From: Thermogemmatispora carboxidivorans
GTDB lineage: Bacteria; Chloroflexota; Ktedonobacteria; Ktedonobacterales; Ktedonobacteraceae
Length of the DNA: 64,000 nucleotides
NCBI RefSeq assembly: GCF_000702505.1
Contig: NZ_JNIM01000001.1
Coordinates: forward strand, 3,596,001 to 3,660,000
Direction of reading: 5' to 3'
Of this stretch, positions 17,141-25,781 are shown piece by piece. The first letter of the stretch is position 1. Each line of letters opens with the position of its first letter. The notes under the pieces are model-generated. The model was not told the DNA's origin and made no database searches. It was given only the letters and a program-made list of their open reading frames with translations. Made by a program: the position numbers and the translations under genes.

Positions 17141-17192
17141 CTCATACCGTTCTCATACCGTTCTCACACCGTTCCCATACCGTTCTCATACC
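17141..17192 (+). repeat. 11-bp tandem repeat, 4.7 copies
   Basis: Units CTCATACCGTT at 17141, 17152, 17163 (one change), 17174 (one change) and a partial at 17185. The last partial copy overlaps the 3' end of the mannosyltransferase gene and supplies its stop codon on the minus strand (TCA at 17186-17188). Confidence 0.85.
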
Positions 17193-18352
17193 ATCCAGAA
17201 GCCCTGGATGAAAACGATGGTCAGGGTGGCCAGCAGCGGCGGGAAGATCAAGGTGATCGCCTGATGAAGGCGCCGATGCTCGCAGGCCAGGGCCGCCAGA
17301 GTCATGAAGCCTGGGAACATCTCCAGAACAAAGCGCTGGTTAGAGATCAGCGAGTCGGGCTGATTGATGCTTGGCTCTACCAAATAGAGTAGCAGCAGGG
17401 CCACCATCCAGAGCGTATAGCTGAAGCGCAAACGACGCCAGCCCAGCACCGCCAGGACGATAAAGCCCAGGGTGGCACTGAGATCGAGTACGAGATGGAC
17501 CGAGAAGAGCGAGCCGGCAGGCTGCAGCCAGAATAGCTCTACCAGCGCCTTCCAGATGCCTTCCCAGGGCCAGACGGTGCGATGGGACCAGCGATATTGT
17601 ACTGCCGCGAAGCTGAAAGGTGAATGGAAGAGATGCCAGCAATAGAGACAATAGACGGCAGTACCCAGCGGAATTAGCACTACTGGTAGCGTTCGTAGGA
17701 TGAACGAACGCCATTCACCCCGCTCTGGAAGCAGCCCGAGGCTGTTGCGAGCGGCCCAGGCTTCCCAGAGGAAGGGCAATACAAGTAAGATGCCCGGCGA
17801 GCGAGTCAGGGAAGCCAGCATGCCCAGCAGCCCGGCCAGCCACCAGCGTCGTCGGCGTAAGGCCAGGAAGCAGCCAGTTACCAATAGCAAAAAGAGCGAT
17901 TCATTATAGGCGGCAAAGAAGAAGAAGGCCGTCGGGAAAATACAGAGGTAGAGCAGCGTACGACGGCTGACTTGATCGCCCAGGGCCTCGCTGGCAAGCT
18001 GATAGAGCGTGAATAAAGCGCCGAGCAGAGCGAGATTGCTGATGAGCATGCCAAAGAGGAGATACCCGTGATTTCCCACGAGATGGGCACAGATAGTCAT
18101 CAAGAGAGGGAAAAGAGGAAAGAAAGCACTGTCAAAAGGACTACGATAGCCAAACTGAGCAATCTCCACGTAGTGTACGGCATCCCAGCGCTTCCACGAC
18201 ATGGCCGCCGCCACCAGGCTCACCGGTGGCGCTATATACTGCGGTGGTCGCGGACCATTGAGCAGCGTGTAGGCGAAATAGGTGACCAGGATGAGCGCGA
18301 TGCGGGTCAGGATAAAGAGCCAGAGAATGTCGGCGGTTGGCGCACGTTTCAT
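17186..18352 (-). CDS. PIG-V-like mannosyltransferase family membrane protein
   Basis: 388 residues with about 9-10 hydrophobic helices. The N-terminal signature matches the PIG-V (GPI mannosyltransferase 2) family in bacteria: SWKRWDAVHYVEIAQFGY, then FFPLFPLL. The Asp in WDAVHY is the conserved GT-C acidic residue. It would transfer a sugar from a polyprenyl-phosphate donor on the outer face of the membrane. ATG 18352 has AAGGAG about 16 bases upstream and AGAG nearer. It appears to be the first gene of the minus-strand cluster, 173 bp ahead of the MptB-like gene. The extreme C-terminus is encoded next to an 11-bp tandem repeat that provides the stop. Confidence 0.85.
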   Translation of the reverse strand: MKRAPTADILWLFILTRIALILVTYFAYTLLNGPRPPQYIAPPVSLVAAAMSWKRWDAVHYVEIAQFGYRSPFDSAFFPLFPLLMTICAHLVGNHGYLLFGMLISNLALLGALFTLYQLASEALGDQVSRRTLLYLCIFPTAFFFFAAYNESLFLLLVTGCFLALRRRRWWLAGLLGMLASLTRSPGILLVLPFLWEAWAARNSLGLLPERGEWRSFILRTLPVVLIPLGTAVYCLYCWHLFHSPFSFAAVQYRWSHRTVWPWEGIWKALVELFWLQPAGSLFSVHLVLDLSATLGFIVLAVLGWRRLRFSYTLWMVALLLLYLVEPSINQPDSLISNQRFVLEMFPGFMTLAALACEHRRLHQAITLIFPPLLATLTIVFIQGFWMV

Positions 18353-19320
18353 AGAAAGTGCTCTTTTCTCCTTCTGTATAGCAGATTACAGGATTACTCT
18401 TCTCCTGCTGTCTTTCTCCGCTTCCTTGCTGAGGTTCACTGGTATAACGAACAACCTATGCAGATAGTCAAAAAAGGAAGCCTTTCTTACCATGTAGGCG
18501 ATGCTCAAAACCCCCATAACAGGTGCACTCTCGATCAAAGAGATACTATTTCAACGGTATTTATTCTATACAAAAATAAAAATTTTTTCTTTCTACATCT
18601 TCCAAAGATTTCTTATCGGATACTTCTTTCTAAGCAATTCTCAGAAAAATACCTATTATATACCATTATCTGAACTTATCCTTTATCTTCCTTGTTCCTT
18701 GAGATGCTCTGACAAATAGAGAGGCTGACTGATCAGGTGAGCTAGCGAGGGAAGGCCCGAATCCCTGTTTCTAAACGATCTCAGTTCCGCCAACTGGCAG
18801 AGAGCGGAGAAACAGTCTGGCCCGCCAGCGCCAATCTACTTATAACCTGCGCTGCTTGGGCGCTAGAAACGTACGCTTCCCTCTCAGCTTCGCCGCTTCC
18901 TCTTGCGATCGTCGTCTCCGCATGCTATAGTGTATTTAACATTCTCTTAACATAAGGTTAATATCAGCTTAACACTTCCCCAGCCACAGCACAGCCGGGC
19001 AGCGCCGCCCGTGTGGGCACAGCGGGCCAGGGCATCAGGTGGGCCTCAGAGCTACTGGCACCAGGCAGAGCATGCCTTCAGAGCAGAGCAGCCGGACACA
19101 GCGACGAGCACAAGGGTCGGTCATGGCGCGCCCGCGCCGCTCCAGACAGCATCACGTGCAGAAGGTGAGTCCACAGCCCACCTTTCGATCTGCTAGTTTA
19201 TCTGCTTATCCACGCTTGCGCCATCAGAGCGGCGCCTGCCAGTGTGAGCAATTGCCTGCTTGTAGGCTATCCAGGTTATTTTACTAAACTCAAGCAATGG
19301 GAGGGGAGAGAGAGCAAGCA
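18353..19320. other. Long intergenic region with an A/T-rich island
   Basis: About 970 bp between divergent genes. 18500-18720 is markedly A/T-rich (runs such as AAAAATAAAAATTTTTTC) in an otherwise GC-rich window, with TATAAT on the minus strand near 18651-18656 but no good -35. 18720-18930 is GC-rich and featureless to my reading. The PhoP-type repeats lie at 18936-18974. Short ORFs on both strands lack ribosome sites and coding character. Confidence 0.5.
18936..18974 (+). promoter_or_regulatory. Putative PhoP (phosphate-response) box, four 11-bp-phased repeats
   Basis: TTAACA, TTAACA, TTAATA and TTAACA start at 18936, 18947, 18958 and 18969, exactly 11 bp apart with 5-bp spacers. Direct TT(A/C/T)ACA hexamers at an 11-bp period are the known PhoP box of Gram-positive bacteria. 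The first downstream gene on this strand is a Na/Pi cotransporter (start 19321). The distance (~345 bp) is long, so the transcript would have a long leader. TATAGT at 18926-18931 lies just upstream. Confidence 0.6.
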
Positions 19321-20955
19321 ATGGCAACGACAAGCAATCCGACAATGGTTGTGGGCCTGTTACTGGGCGGGGCCCTATTACTGCTCTACGGCCTGCGCCT
19401 CCTGTCGGAGGCGATGCAGCGCGCAGCCGGTCCGCGCCTGCAGAAGGCCACAATGGCGCTAGCACAGCGCTCTTTCATGGCTTTCGGCGTTGGCGTCATC
19501 GTGACGGCCCTGACACAGAGTTCGAGCGCGACCTCCTCGCTGCTGGTAGAGCTGGTGAACGCCGAGCTGGTTCCACTGACAACGGCCTTCGTCATGATCT
19601 TGGGCACTAATGTCGGCTCCACGCTGGTCGTGCAATTGCTTGCTTTCCATGTGGCCGACTATGCCATTCCCATTGCCGGAGCAGGGGCCGCCCTGGGACT
19701 GCTGACCCAGCATAAGCCCCAGCGCGACCTGGGTCAGGCGGCCTTCGGCTTTGGGGTGATCTTGCTCGGGCTGGCGGCGCTGCAGGCCGGCAGTGCCCCG
19801 ATTGCGGCCAGCCCTGTTACCGCCGAGGTATTGCGCGCTTTGATGGGGGCCCCCCTGGTTCTGGCACTGTTGGGCCTGCTCCTGGCTCTGGCCTTCGCTT
19901 CGAGCGCGGCGGCCATCGGCCTGGTGCTGGTCTTGACGGCTAGCGGCGCGCTCTCTGTCTTTGCCGCTCTGGCCCTGCTCTTCGGGGCTAACATCGGCTC
20001 AACGCTGACGGCTCTGCTGACAGCCATCAGTCGCCCGTCGGTCACAGGTCGCCGCCTGGCCTTGCTGCACACGGGCACGAAGTCGCTGGGAGCAGCCATT
20101 GCTCTGGCTCTGCTGCAGCCGCTGACCAGCCTGCTGGCTCAGCTCGGACTGGAACCTGCCTGGCAGGTAGCCCTGACCCATCTGGTCTTCAATCTGGCCC
20201 TGGCCACGGTCTTTGTTCCGCTGGCCGCCCCAGTCACACGCCTGGTGACCGCGCTCTTGCCAGAAGAGGAGAATCATTACGAGCAGCCGCCAGGGCCACG
20301 CTATCTTGATCCTGAGGCCCTGGCTTCGCCGGCGGTCGCCCTGGGTCAGGCAACGCGCGAGGTGCTACGCATGGCCGATATTGTGACGGAGATGCTGCGC
20401 CTGTCAATGCTGGCCTTCGAGAAATCGGATGCCCGTGTGCCGGAGCGCATCAATGAGCTGGATGACCAGCTCGATCACCTCAATGCAGCCATTAAGCGCT
20501 ATCTGACGCAGCTCGATGAGAGTCGCCTGACCCGCGAGCAGGTCCAGCGCGAGCTGGCGCTCCTCTATATCATTACCGATCTTGAGGCGATCGGCGATAT
20601 CATCGATCGACAGATGATGCGCCTGGCACGCCGCAAGCAGCGCCGCCAGGTTGCTTTCTCTGAGGAGGGCTGGCAGGACCTGCTCAATTATCACGATGAG
20701 GTGACGGAGGCTCTGGAGCAGGCCCTGGCTGCTCTGGCTGCCCAGGATACTTCGCTGGCCAATGAGTTCTTTGTGCGTAAGGCGGAGCTGAGTAAGATGA
20801 AGCGCCAGCTTCATCTACGCCACGTGCGCCGCTTACAGAGCGGCCTCTCTCCAAGCTGGGAGTCGAGCGCTATTCACCTTGATCTCTTGAACGCTCTGAG
20901 TCGCGTGCTGTCCCATGCATCGAACATTGCGCATGCAGTGCGCGGCGACCTCTGA
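19321..20955 (+). CDS. Na/Pi cotransporter family protein with C-terminal PhoU-like domain
   Basis: 544 residues. Two inverted Na/Pi-cotransporter repeats with about eight to nine helices fill residues ~5-310. The first carries the family QSSSATSS signature (TQSSSATSSLLVELV), and the second a related ASSAAAIGLVL segment. Residues ~330-540 form a PhoU-like helical domain (ELDDQLDHLNAAIKRYL and YIITDLEAIGDIIDRQM), as in YjbB/NptA-type proteins that move phosphate with Na+. ATG 19321 follows a purine-rich GGGAGGGGAGAGAG. ATG 19297 in frame has no ribosome site. The PhoP-like repeats upstream fit phosphate control. Direction of phosphate movement (uptake or efflux) is not determined by the sequence. 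Confidence 0.92.
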   Translation: MATTSNPTMVVGLLLGGALLLLYGLRLLSEAMQRAAGPRLQKATMALAQRSFMAFGVGVIVTALTQSSSATSSLLVELVNAELVPLTTAFVMILGTNVGSTLVVQLLAFHVADYAIPIAGAGAALGLLTQHKPQRDLGQAAFGFGVILLGLAALQAGSAPIAASPVTAEVLRALMGAPLVLALLGLLLALAFASSAAAIGLVLVLTASGALSVFAALALLFGANIGSTLTALLTAISRPSVTGRRLALLHTGTKSLGAAIALALLQPLTSLLAQLGLEPAWQVALTHLVFNLALATVFVPLAAPVTRLVTALLPEEENHYEQPPGPRYLDPEALASPAVALGQATREVLRMADIVTEMLRLSMLAFEKSDARVPERINELDDQLDHLNAAIKRYLTQLDESRLTREQVQRELALLYIITDLEAIGDIIDRQMMRLARRKQRRQVAFSEEGWQDLLNYHDEVTEALEQALAALAAQDTSLANEFFVRKAELSKMKRQLHLRHVRRLQSGLSPSWESSAIHLDLLNALSRVLSHASNIAHAVRGDL

Positions 20956-20987
20956 AAGAGATAGTTCCTTCTCCCTTCTCTCTGGCT

Positions 20988-21042
20988 GGCGGAGCGGCAA
21001 CGGTCAGCCCGGCCCGGACAGAGCTGTCCTTGCTGCTCCGCC
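20988..21042 (+). other. Nested hairpin downstream of the Na/Pi cotransporter
   Basis: A 13-bp stem, GGCGGAGCGGCAA (20988-21000) with TTGCTGCTCCGCC (21030-21042), one G-T pair. The enclosed loop holds a second perfect hairpin, GGACA-GAGC-TGTCC (21016-21029). No U-tract follows, so this is a U-less terminator, a processing site or a REP-like element. Confidence 0.6.
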
Positions 21043-21332
21043 ACGCTCCTCTCCTGCCGCATTGGGCTTCTACTAGCAGCAACCTACTCCGATCCTTCTC
21101 CCTTTCACTCTTCGTTTTTCCATGCAAAATCAATCCGGCAGGCTTTACACAAGAAAGGTCGATAATACAAGCGAATAGTCCTTTTCAGCTAGTCGTTAGC
21201 AATTCGTCTAACAAGGGAGTAGTCTCCCGACAGAGGGAGATGTCTTCACATTCCGCATTCATCAAAGGTTGTGAGGAAGTTCATAGCTTCTGAGGTGGCA
21301 AGGCTGTAGTGTAAAGGCTATCATCAGGCAAA

Positions 21333-21371
21333 GAGAGTGCAGACTCTCCTCTACGATTCTTTATCATAAAG
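21333..21371 (+). promoter_or_regulatory. Two small inverted repeats just before cmr1
   Basis: GAGAGT-GCAG-ACTCTC at 21333-21348 and a perfect 13-bp palindrome CTTTATCATAAAG at 21359-21371, ending 13 bases before the cmr1 ATG. The palindrome could be an operator. I see no convincing promoter hexamers. The rest of 21043-21332 shows nothing I can support, and no CRISPR-like repeats. Confidence 0.35.
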
Positions 21372-21384
21372 TGAGTTTTAGCCA

Positions 21385-22452
21385 ATGTTAAAAGCAACGT
21401 TTGAGATCGAGGTCACAACCCCGCTCTTTCTGGCAGGAGCCAATCAGGCAGAGGCAGAGCTGCGCCCTCCTTCGCTCCGTGGAGCTATGCGCTACTGGTA
21501 TCGGGCACTGATTGGCGGGACTACCGGAGGTAACCTGGATAAGGTGCGCCGGCGCGAGGCGCAGGTGTTCGGTGAGACTGAGTACGGGTCGCCAATCAGG
21601 GTGCTGATCAGTCATGGTGATACGCTAAAGATTAAAGGATCAGCTGAAAGTTTCAAGCTTCACCAATTAAAAAAGGGAAAAAAAGATCTCTCTCAGGTCC
21701 TCGCACTCGTCTCCGGTGAGGAATACCTCCTCTGGCCAGCCTTAATTAGTGGCAAAAGAAGCTATTACGACGTAGGGAGCAGGTTTTCTTGCCACCTTTC
21801 TATCGCTAACCGCGCTCATGGCCAGGATCATCCTTCCAATGAAGACCTTCTGCTCGAGGCCATTGCCTCTCTCTGGCTCCTAACCAACCTTGGCGGACTG
21901 GGCGCGCGCTCTCGCCGCTGCGCTGGCAGCCTGCTGATTACCAACTTTGACCTCGGCCAGAGTGGCCTTTTGCCAGGCGACCTTACAAAGGCTTTTGAGC
22001 GGGCTAGCTCTATCTCGGATTTACAAGACAAAATTACCCTGGGCATAAATTCTTTCAAGAAAATTCTATCCAACAGCGATAATGATCGGAAAGCAGCTTT
22101 TTCTAATACCAGATTCGATATAATACATCCAAGCAAATGCTCAATATACATCATCTCTCACAAAAAAGATTCATGGATCAGTCATAAAGATGCTCTAGAA
22201 CACATAGGAAATACATTAAGGGGATATTATCACAGGCCGGAGCAATCCAGAAAGGAAGCGTTCTCACACCCTCTCGCTACTGTCAGAAAAGGGCGCAAAA
22301 CTTCGCCTTTGCACCTGCATATCACAGCTCTAGAGAAGGAATATGTCTGCGTCGCTACGCTCTTTCACCATAATCAGGTGAAAAACTACTCTCATGATGT
22401 GATTCTTAAGTTCTTAGAACATTTCAAACTGACACCCATTGCTTTCTCATAG
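21385..22452 (+). CDS. cmr1: Type III-B CRISPR RAMP protein Cmr1
   Basis: 355 residues. Cmr1 is a RAMP-fold subunit near the 3' end of the crRNA in the Cmr effector. The N-terminus matches the family (FEIEVTTPLFLAGANQ, then PPSLRGAMRYWYRALIGG), and LGGLGARSRRCAGSLLI is the C-terminal glycine-rich RAMP loop. The second half (about 22020-22450) is visibly more A/T-rich than the surrounding genes and uses rarer codons, consistent with horizontal transfer or relaxed selection. The ATG has only a weak GTGAG upstream. First gene of the cmr1-cmr2-cmr3-cmr4-cmr5-cmr6 operon. Confidence 0.93.
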   Translation: MLKATFEIEVTTPLFLAGANQAEAELRPPSLRGAMRYWYRALIGGTTGGNLDKVRRREAQVFGETEYGSPIRVLISHGDTLKIKGSAESFKLHQLKKGKKDLSQVLALVSGEEYLLWPALISGKRSYYDVGSRFSCHLSIANRAHGQDHPSNEDLLLEAIASLWLLTNLGGLGARSRRCAGSLLITNFDLGQSGLLPGDLTKAFERASSISDLQDKITLGINSFKKILSNSDNDRKAAFSNTRFDIIHPSKCSIYIISHKKDSWISHKDALEHIGNTLRGYYHRPEQSRKEAFSHPLATVRKGRKTSPLHLHITALEKEYVCVATLFHHNQVKNYSHDVILKFLEHFKLTPIAFS

Positions 22453-22473
22453 ATGAAGGAGAAGGGCCTGCTT

Positions 22474-24606
22474 ATGACTCAATCTTACATGCTCATCTTC
22501 GCCCTGGGGCCGGTGCAGTCATTCATCGCCCAGGCGCGCAAGACGCGCGATCTCTGGCTGGGCAGCTTCCTGCTCTCGCGCCTGATGGAGGCGGCCCTCG
22601 CCACTGTGCCAGAGGAAGCGCGGGTCTTCCCGACTGACTCGCGCATTGACCGCAGGCGCTGGGTACCCGATCTGCCCAATCGCTACGTCGCGGTCTTCTC
22701 TCCAACGGCGACCCAGCCTGACCCCCTGGCAGTGGCCCGCCAAACGGCTGAGCAGAGCGAGCGAGCAGTTTACGCCACCTGGCAGCAGATCTGCAGCGAG
22801 GTCTACCAGCAGCTCTTTGGCGGCAATGGCGCTGGTAGGGAACATGACGAGATACTACGTGCCATCTGGGAGCGCCAGACCAATCCTCAAAATCTTTTCG
22901 AAATTTACTGGGTCATTGTCGCCAACACCGATGGTCAGGGCGCCACGCTGGAGTATGGAGCCTGGTTTAAACGCGCTTCCCAGGCACTCGATGCCCGCAA
23001 GAGCCTGCGCGATTTTGCCGCCCAGGATGAGCCTGGCGAGAAGAGCACCCTCTCCGGCGAGCGCGAGGCTTTGCATACCCGGGAAGGCAACCGACAGGAG
23101 ATCAGAGAGTTTTGGACACAGGTAGCGGACAAACCGGGGGTTTCGGCCAAGGACCTTGCCTCGGATGGCTCTGAACGTCTGGACGCCATCGATACGGTGA
23201 AGCGCTTCGCTCTGCTCTCAAAGAGCCTCCTCTCAGGTCCCAGGGATGGCTCTCAGGCGCCGAAACAGGGCCTGGATTTTCCTTCAACCAGCACGATGGC
23301 CGCCGCAACCTTTATTGAGCGGCTGTTACCCTCCCAGCCATCCCAGCACTCTCAGCAAGCACCCAGCAGAGAAATTGAGGAGGCCGCGAAGCGCTGGCAA
23401 GAGATTACTGCGCGCCTGAAGAGGGAAAAGCCCCATCTGGCTCTTCCTTATCTGGAACAGAAAGCCCAGCAGGCTACCTACTCCTGGCTCAAGGATGTTG
23501 ACGGCGAGTGTGCTTTTGTCGAAACTTTTACCGCCCAGCGGCTGCGCACGAATTACCGCGCCCTGGTCGAATCGCAGCCGCGGCGCTCTCGCAGCGAATG
23601 GGTCATCGAGGACCCAAGCTATCTCAGCAGGGCCCACGAAGTACTGAGAGAGCTTTACCGGCTCATCGGTGCGCCAAGTCCTTACTACGCCTTGCTGCAG
23701 ATGGATGGCGATCAGATGGGCACCATTATCGGCGAGGTCCAGAGCCAGGAAGATCACCGTACCATCAGTGGCGCGCTCTCGACCTTCGCGCGTAAGGAGG
23801 TTCCCCGCATCGTCGAGGACGAGCGCCCCGGCAAACTGATCTACGCCGGCGGCGATGATGTGCTGGCCTTCGCACCGCTGGCGCAGATCTTCGCTATGGC
23901 TTCAGCTCTGCAGCAGACCTATCGCGAGATCGTCGGGTCGAGCGTACAAACGGTCTCCAACGGGACGAGAACGGCTACGGTCAGTATGGGCATCGCCATC
24001 GCGCATCACCTGATGCCGCTGACACTGGTACGCCGGATGGCACGCGAGGCTGAGGAGCAAGCGAAACAGCGCTATGGCCGCAATGCCCTGGTGGTGACGA
24101 TCCTTTGGCGCTCCGGTACCACGCTCTCCGCCGGCTGTCGCTGGAGCTATCCTTTCTCGGAGAGTGGTTGGTTGACGATGCTCCCGCTGCAAATTTTTCA
24201 ACATGGAGTGAACCTTTTTGCTGAGGATATGCTCTCGCCACGCTGCCTGGAGATTCTCACAAGGGAGCTGCCAGGGCTAGAGGGCCTGCCAGAGGAAGCA
24301 CGCTGCAGTGAGATCGCGCGTGTACTGAACCGTCAGAACACTACTACCCTGCAGTCCACCAGGAAGCCATCGCAGAGCCTGGCCCACGACAAGACACTGC
24401 AAGACATTGCCAGCACCGAATCGTTCACCAGGTTCATGCCTGATGCCCTGGCCTATGCCCTGGTCCGTCTCGCAGCTCTCATGGAAAAGAGTCACCCTGG
24501 CGCCTTCTCCGGCCCCGACAACTCCGGCCTGAAGGAGGTTCTGAACTGGCTGCAGATTCTGGCATTTCTCGCGAGGGAGACAGGAAAGAATGTATCTCTT
24601 CATTGA
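22474..24606 (+). CDS. cmr2: Type III-B Cas10 (Cmr2) with intact GGDD palm, no HD domain
   Basis: Large subunit of the Cmr complex, 710 residues, shorter than most Cmr2. The protein enters the first ferredoxin-like region almost at once (FALGPVQSFIAQARKTRDLW) with no N-terminal HD nuclease domain. The second palm carries MDGDQMG (410-416) and the GGDD signature at 459-462 (IYAGGDDVLAF), expected to make cyclic oligoadenylates from ATP when target RNA binds. By family logic this Cas10 can signal but lacks the HD ssDNase. ATG 22474 is preferred, with AAGGAG 12 bases upstream. The in-frame ATG at 22453 touches the cmr1 stop and has no ribosome site. It overlaps cmr3 by 17 bp. Confidence 0.93.
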   Translation: MTQSYMLIFALGPVQSFIAQARKTRDLWLGSFLLSRLMEAALATVPEEARVFPTDSRIDRRRWVPDLPNRYVAVFSPTATQPDPLAVARQTAEQSERAVYATWQQICSEVYQQLFGGNGAGREHDEILRAIWERQTNPQNLFEIYWVIVANTDGQGATLEYGAWFKRASQALDARKSLRDFAAQDEPGEKSTLSGEREALHTREGNRQEIREFWTQVADKPGVSAKDLASDGSERLDAIDTVKRFALLSKSLLSGPRDGSQAPKQGLDFPSTSTMAAATFIERLLPSQPSQHSQQAPSREIEEAAKRWQEITARLKREKPHLALPYLEQKAQQATYSWLKDVDGECAFVETFTAQRLRTNYRALVESQPRRSRSEWVIEDPSYLSRAHEVLRELYRLIGAPSPYYALLQMDGDQMGTIIGEVQSQEDHRTISGALSTFARKEVPRIVEDERPGKLIYAGGDDVLAFAPLAQIFAMASALQQTYREIVGSSVQTVSNGTRTATVSMGIAIAHHLMPLTLVRRMAREAEEQAKQRYGRNALVVTILWRSGTTLSAGCRWSYPFSESGWLTMLPLQIFQHGVNLFAEDMLSPRCLEILTRELPGLEGLPEEARCSEIARVLNRQNTTTLQSTRKPSQSLAHDKTLQDIASTESFTRFMPDALAYALVRLAALMEKSHPGAFSGPDNSGLKEVLNWLQILAFLARETGKNVSLH

Positions 24607-25780
24607 GCCGCATGAGACGCTCCTCTTTCGCAGCGGGCGCCCTTTCGACGCGGGCGAGGTGGGCTTTGCGGAATCGCTCTTCCCACCTACCCCCGAAACG
24701 CTGCAGGGGTCGCTGCGGGAGCTGATCGCCCGCCACTGGGACCAGCGCAAGAGCCTGCCCGAGCTCCTGCGCGATCCAGCGCTGACAGCCCTGATCGGTA
24801 ACCAGACAGGCTACGGTCGTCTGCGCATCAGGCTGATCGCGCTTGCACGCCGTCAGAGGGCGCCGAACGGCGCTCAGCGCTTTGAGCTGCTCTATCCTAT
24901 GCCCGCCCATTTGCTGCGCGGACCTGGGCCACAAGGCCAGCCAACCCGCCTACTGCGCTTGAAACCGGCCTCGCCCGCCGGAGTCTCGACGAACCTTCCC
25001 CAGGGGTTGCAACTGCTCTATCCTCAAGGCCAGGAGCAAGAGCAACCACTCGGCAAAAGCAGCCGGTTACGAGGCTGGCTGACGGCACCGGGTCTGGAGG
25101 CGGCGCTGCGCCCCGATGGTCAGCTGACCGACGCCATGTTTGTCCCCGCCAGCGAGATCTATGAGGAAGAGCCGCGCACGGGAATCGCTCGCCAGGAGCG
25201 CACACGTACGACCGAGGAGGGCATGCTCTATACCATCTACGCTGTGCGCTTGCGGCCCGGCTATGGCTTTATGGTCAATCTGCGCCTGGCTCAGACAGCC
25301 GATCCTCTCAGCGATCAGTTGCTACCTGACGAGCAAACCGCTTCGCTCTTGCGCCTGCCCCTGCCCCCAGCGCACTTCGCCCATACTCTGGGTGGCGAGA
25401 GCCGTCCTGTGACCGTCTGGCTGATTGATCCCCAGGCTACACCGGTGCGGGCCGCCGCACCTCAGACGCCAGATCACCTGAGCGGGCAGCGGCTCCTGCT
25501 TTATCTGGCCACCCCAGCGATCTTCGGAAAGGGCTGGCAACCGGAGCGCTGGCCCGCAGATCTCGGCGCGCCTATTGCTGCGGCTATCGGTGGCTACCAG
25601 TGGATCGGCGGGTGGCAGATGAACCCCAGCCATCACGGTGGTCAGAGCAAGATGGCCCGACGCTGCGTTCCTGCAGGAAGCGTCTACTTCTTTGACAAGA
25701 AAACAGATGGAGATCTCTATCAGCTAACAGATATTGGCAAAGAAAGAGGATACGGTACGATTCTTAAAGGAGCCTGGTGA
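24590..25780 (+). CDS. cmr3: Type III-B CRISPR RAMP protein Cmr3
   Basis: 396 residues. Cmr3 caps the 5' handle of the crRNA together with Cmr2. Typical opening IEPHETLLFRSGRPFDAGE and FPPTPETLQGSLRELIARH, and near the C-terminus the glycine-rich IGGYQWIGGWQ. It starts inside the end of cmr2 (17-bp overlap, GGGAGACAGGAAAG upstream) and is one base from the cmr4 ATG, so translational coupling is likely. No unusual features beyond a basic Arg-rich loop around residues 75-95. Confidence 0.93.
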   Translation: MYLFIEPHETLLFRSGRPFDAGEVGFAESLFPPTPETLQGSLRELIARHWDQRKSLPELLRDPALTALIGNQTGYGRLRIRLIALARRQRAPNGAQRFELLYPMPAHLLRGPGPQGQPTRLLRLKPASPAGVSTNLPQGLQLLYPQGQEQEQPLGKSSRLRGWLTAPGLEAALRPDGQLTDAMFVPASEIYEEEPRTGIARQERTRTTEEGMLYTIYAVRLRPGYGFMVNLRLAQTADPLSDQLLPDEQTASLLRLPLPPAHFAHTLGGESRPVTVWLIDPQATPVRAAAPQTPDHLSGQRLLLYLATPAIFGKGWQPERWPADLGAPIAAAIGGYQWIGGWQMNPSHHGGQSKMARRCVPAGSVYFFDKKTDGDLYQLTDIGKERGYGTILKGAW

Positions 25781-25781
25781 A

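Noticed and set aside
17141..17192. CRISPR-like array at the mannosyltransferase end
   Set aside because: Units are 11 bp and contiguous with no spacers.
18068..18673. 201-codon plus-strand ORF over the mannosyltransferase start and the A/T-rich gap
   Set aside because: Mixed composition, no ribosome site, and it crosses two unlike base-composition regions.
25734..25781. Upstream extension of Cmr4 into cmr3
   Set aside because: The ATG at 25782 has AAAGGAG directly upstream and matches the normal N-terminus of Cmr4.
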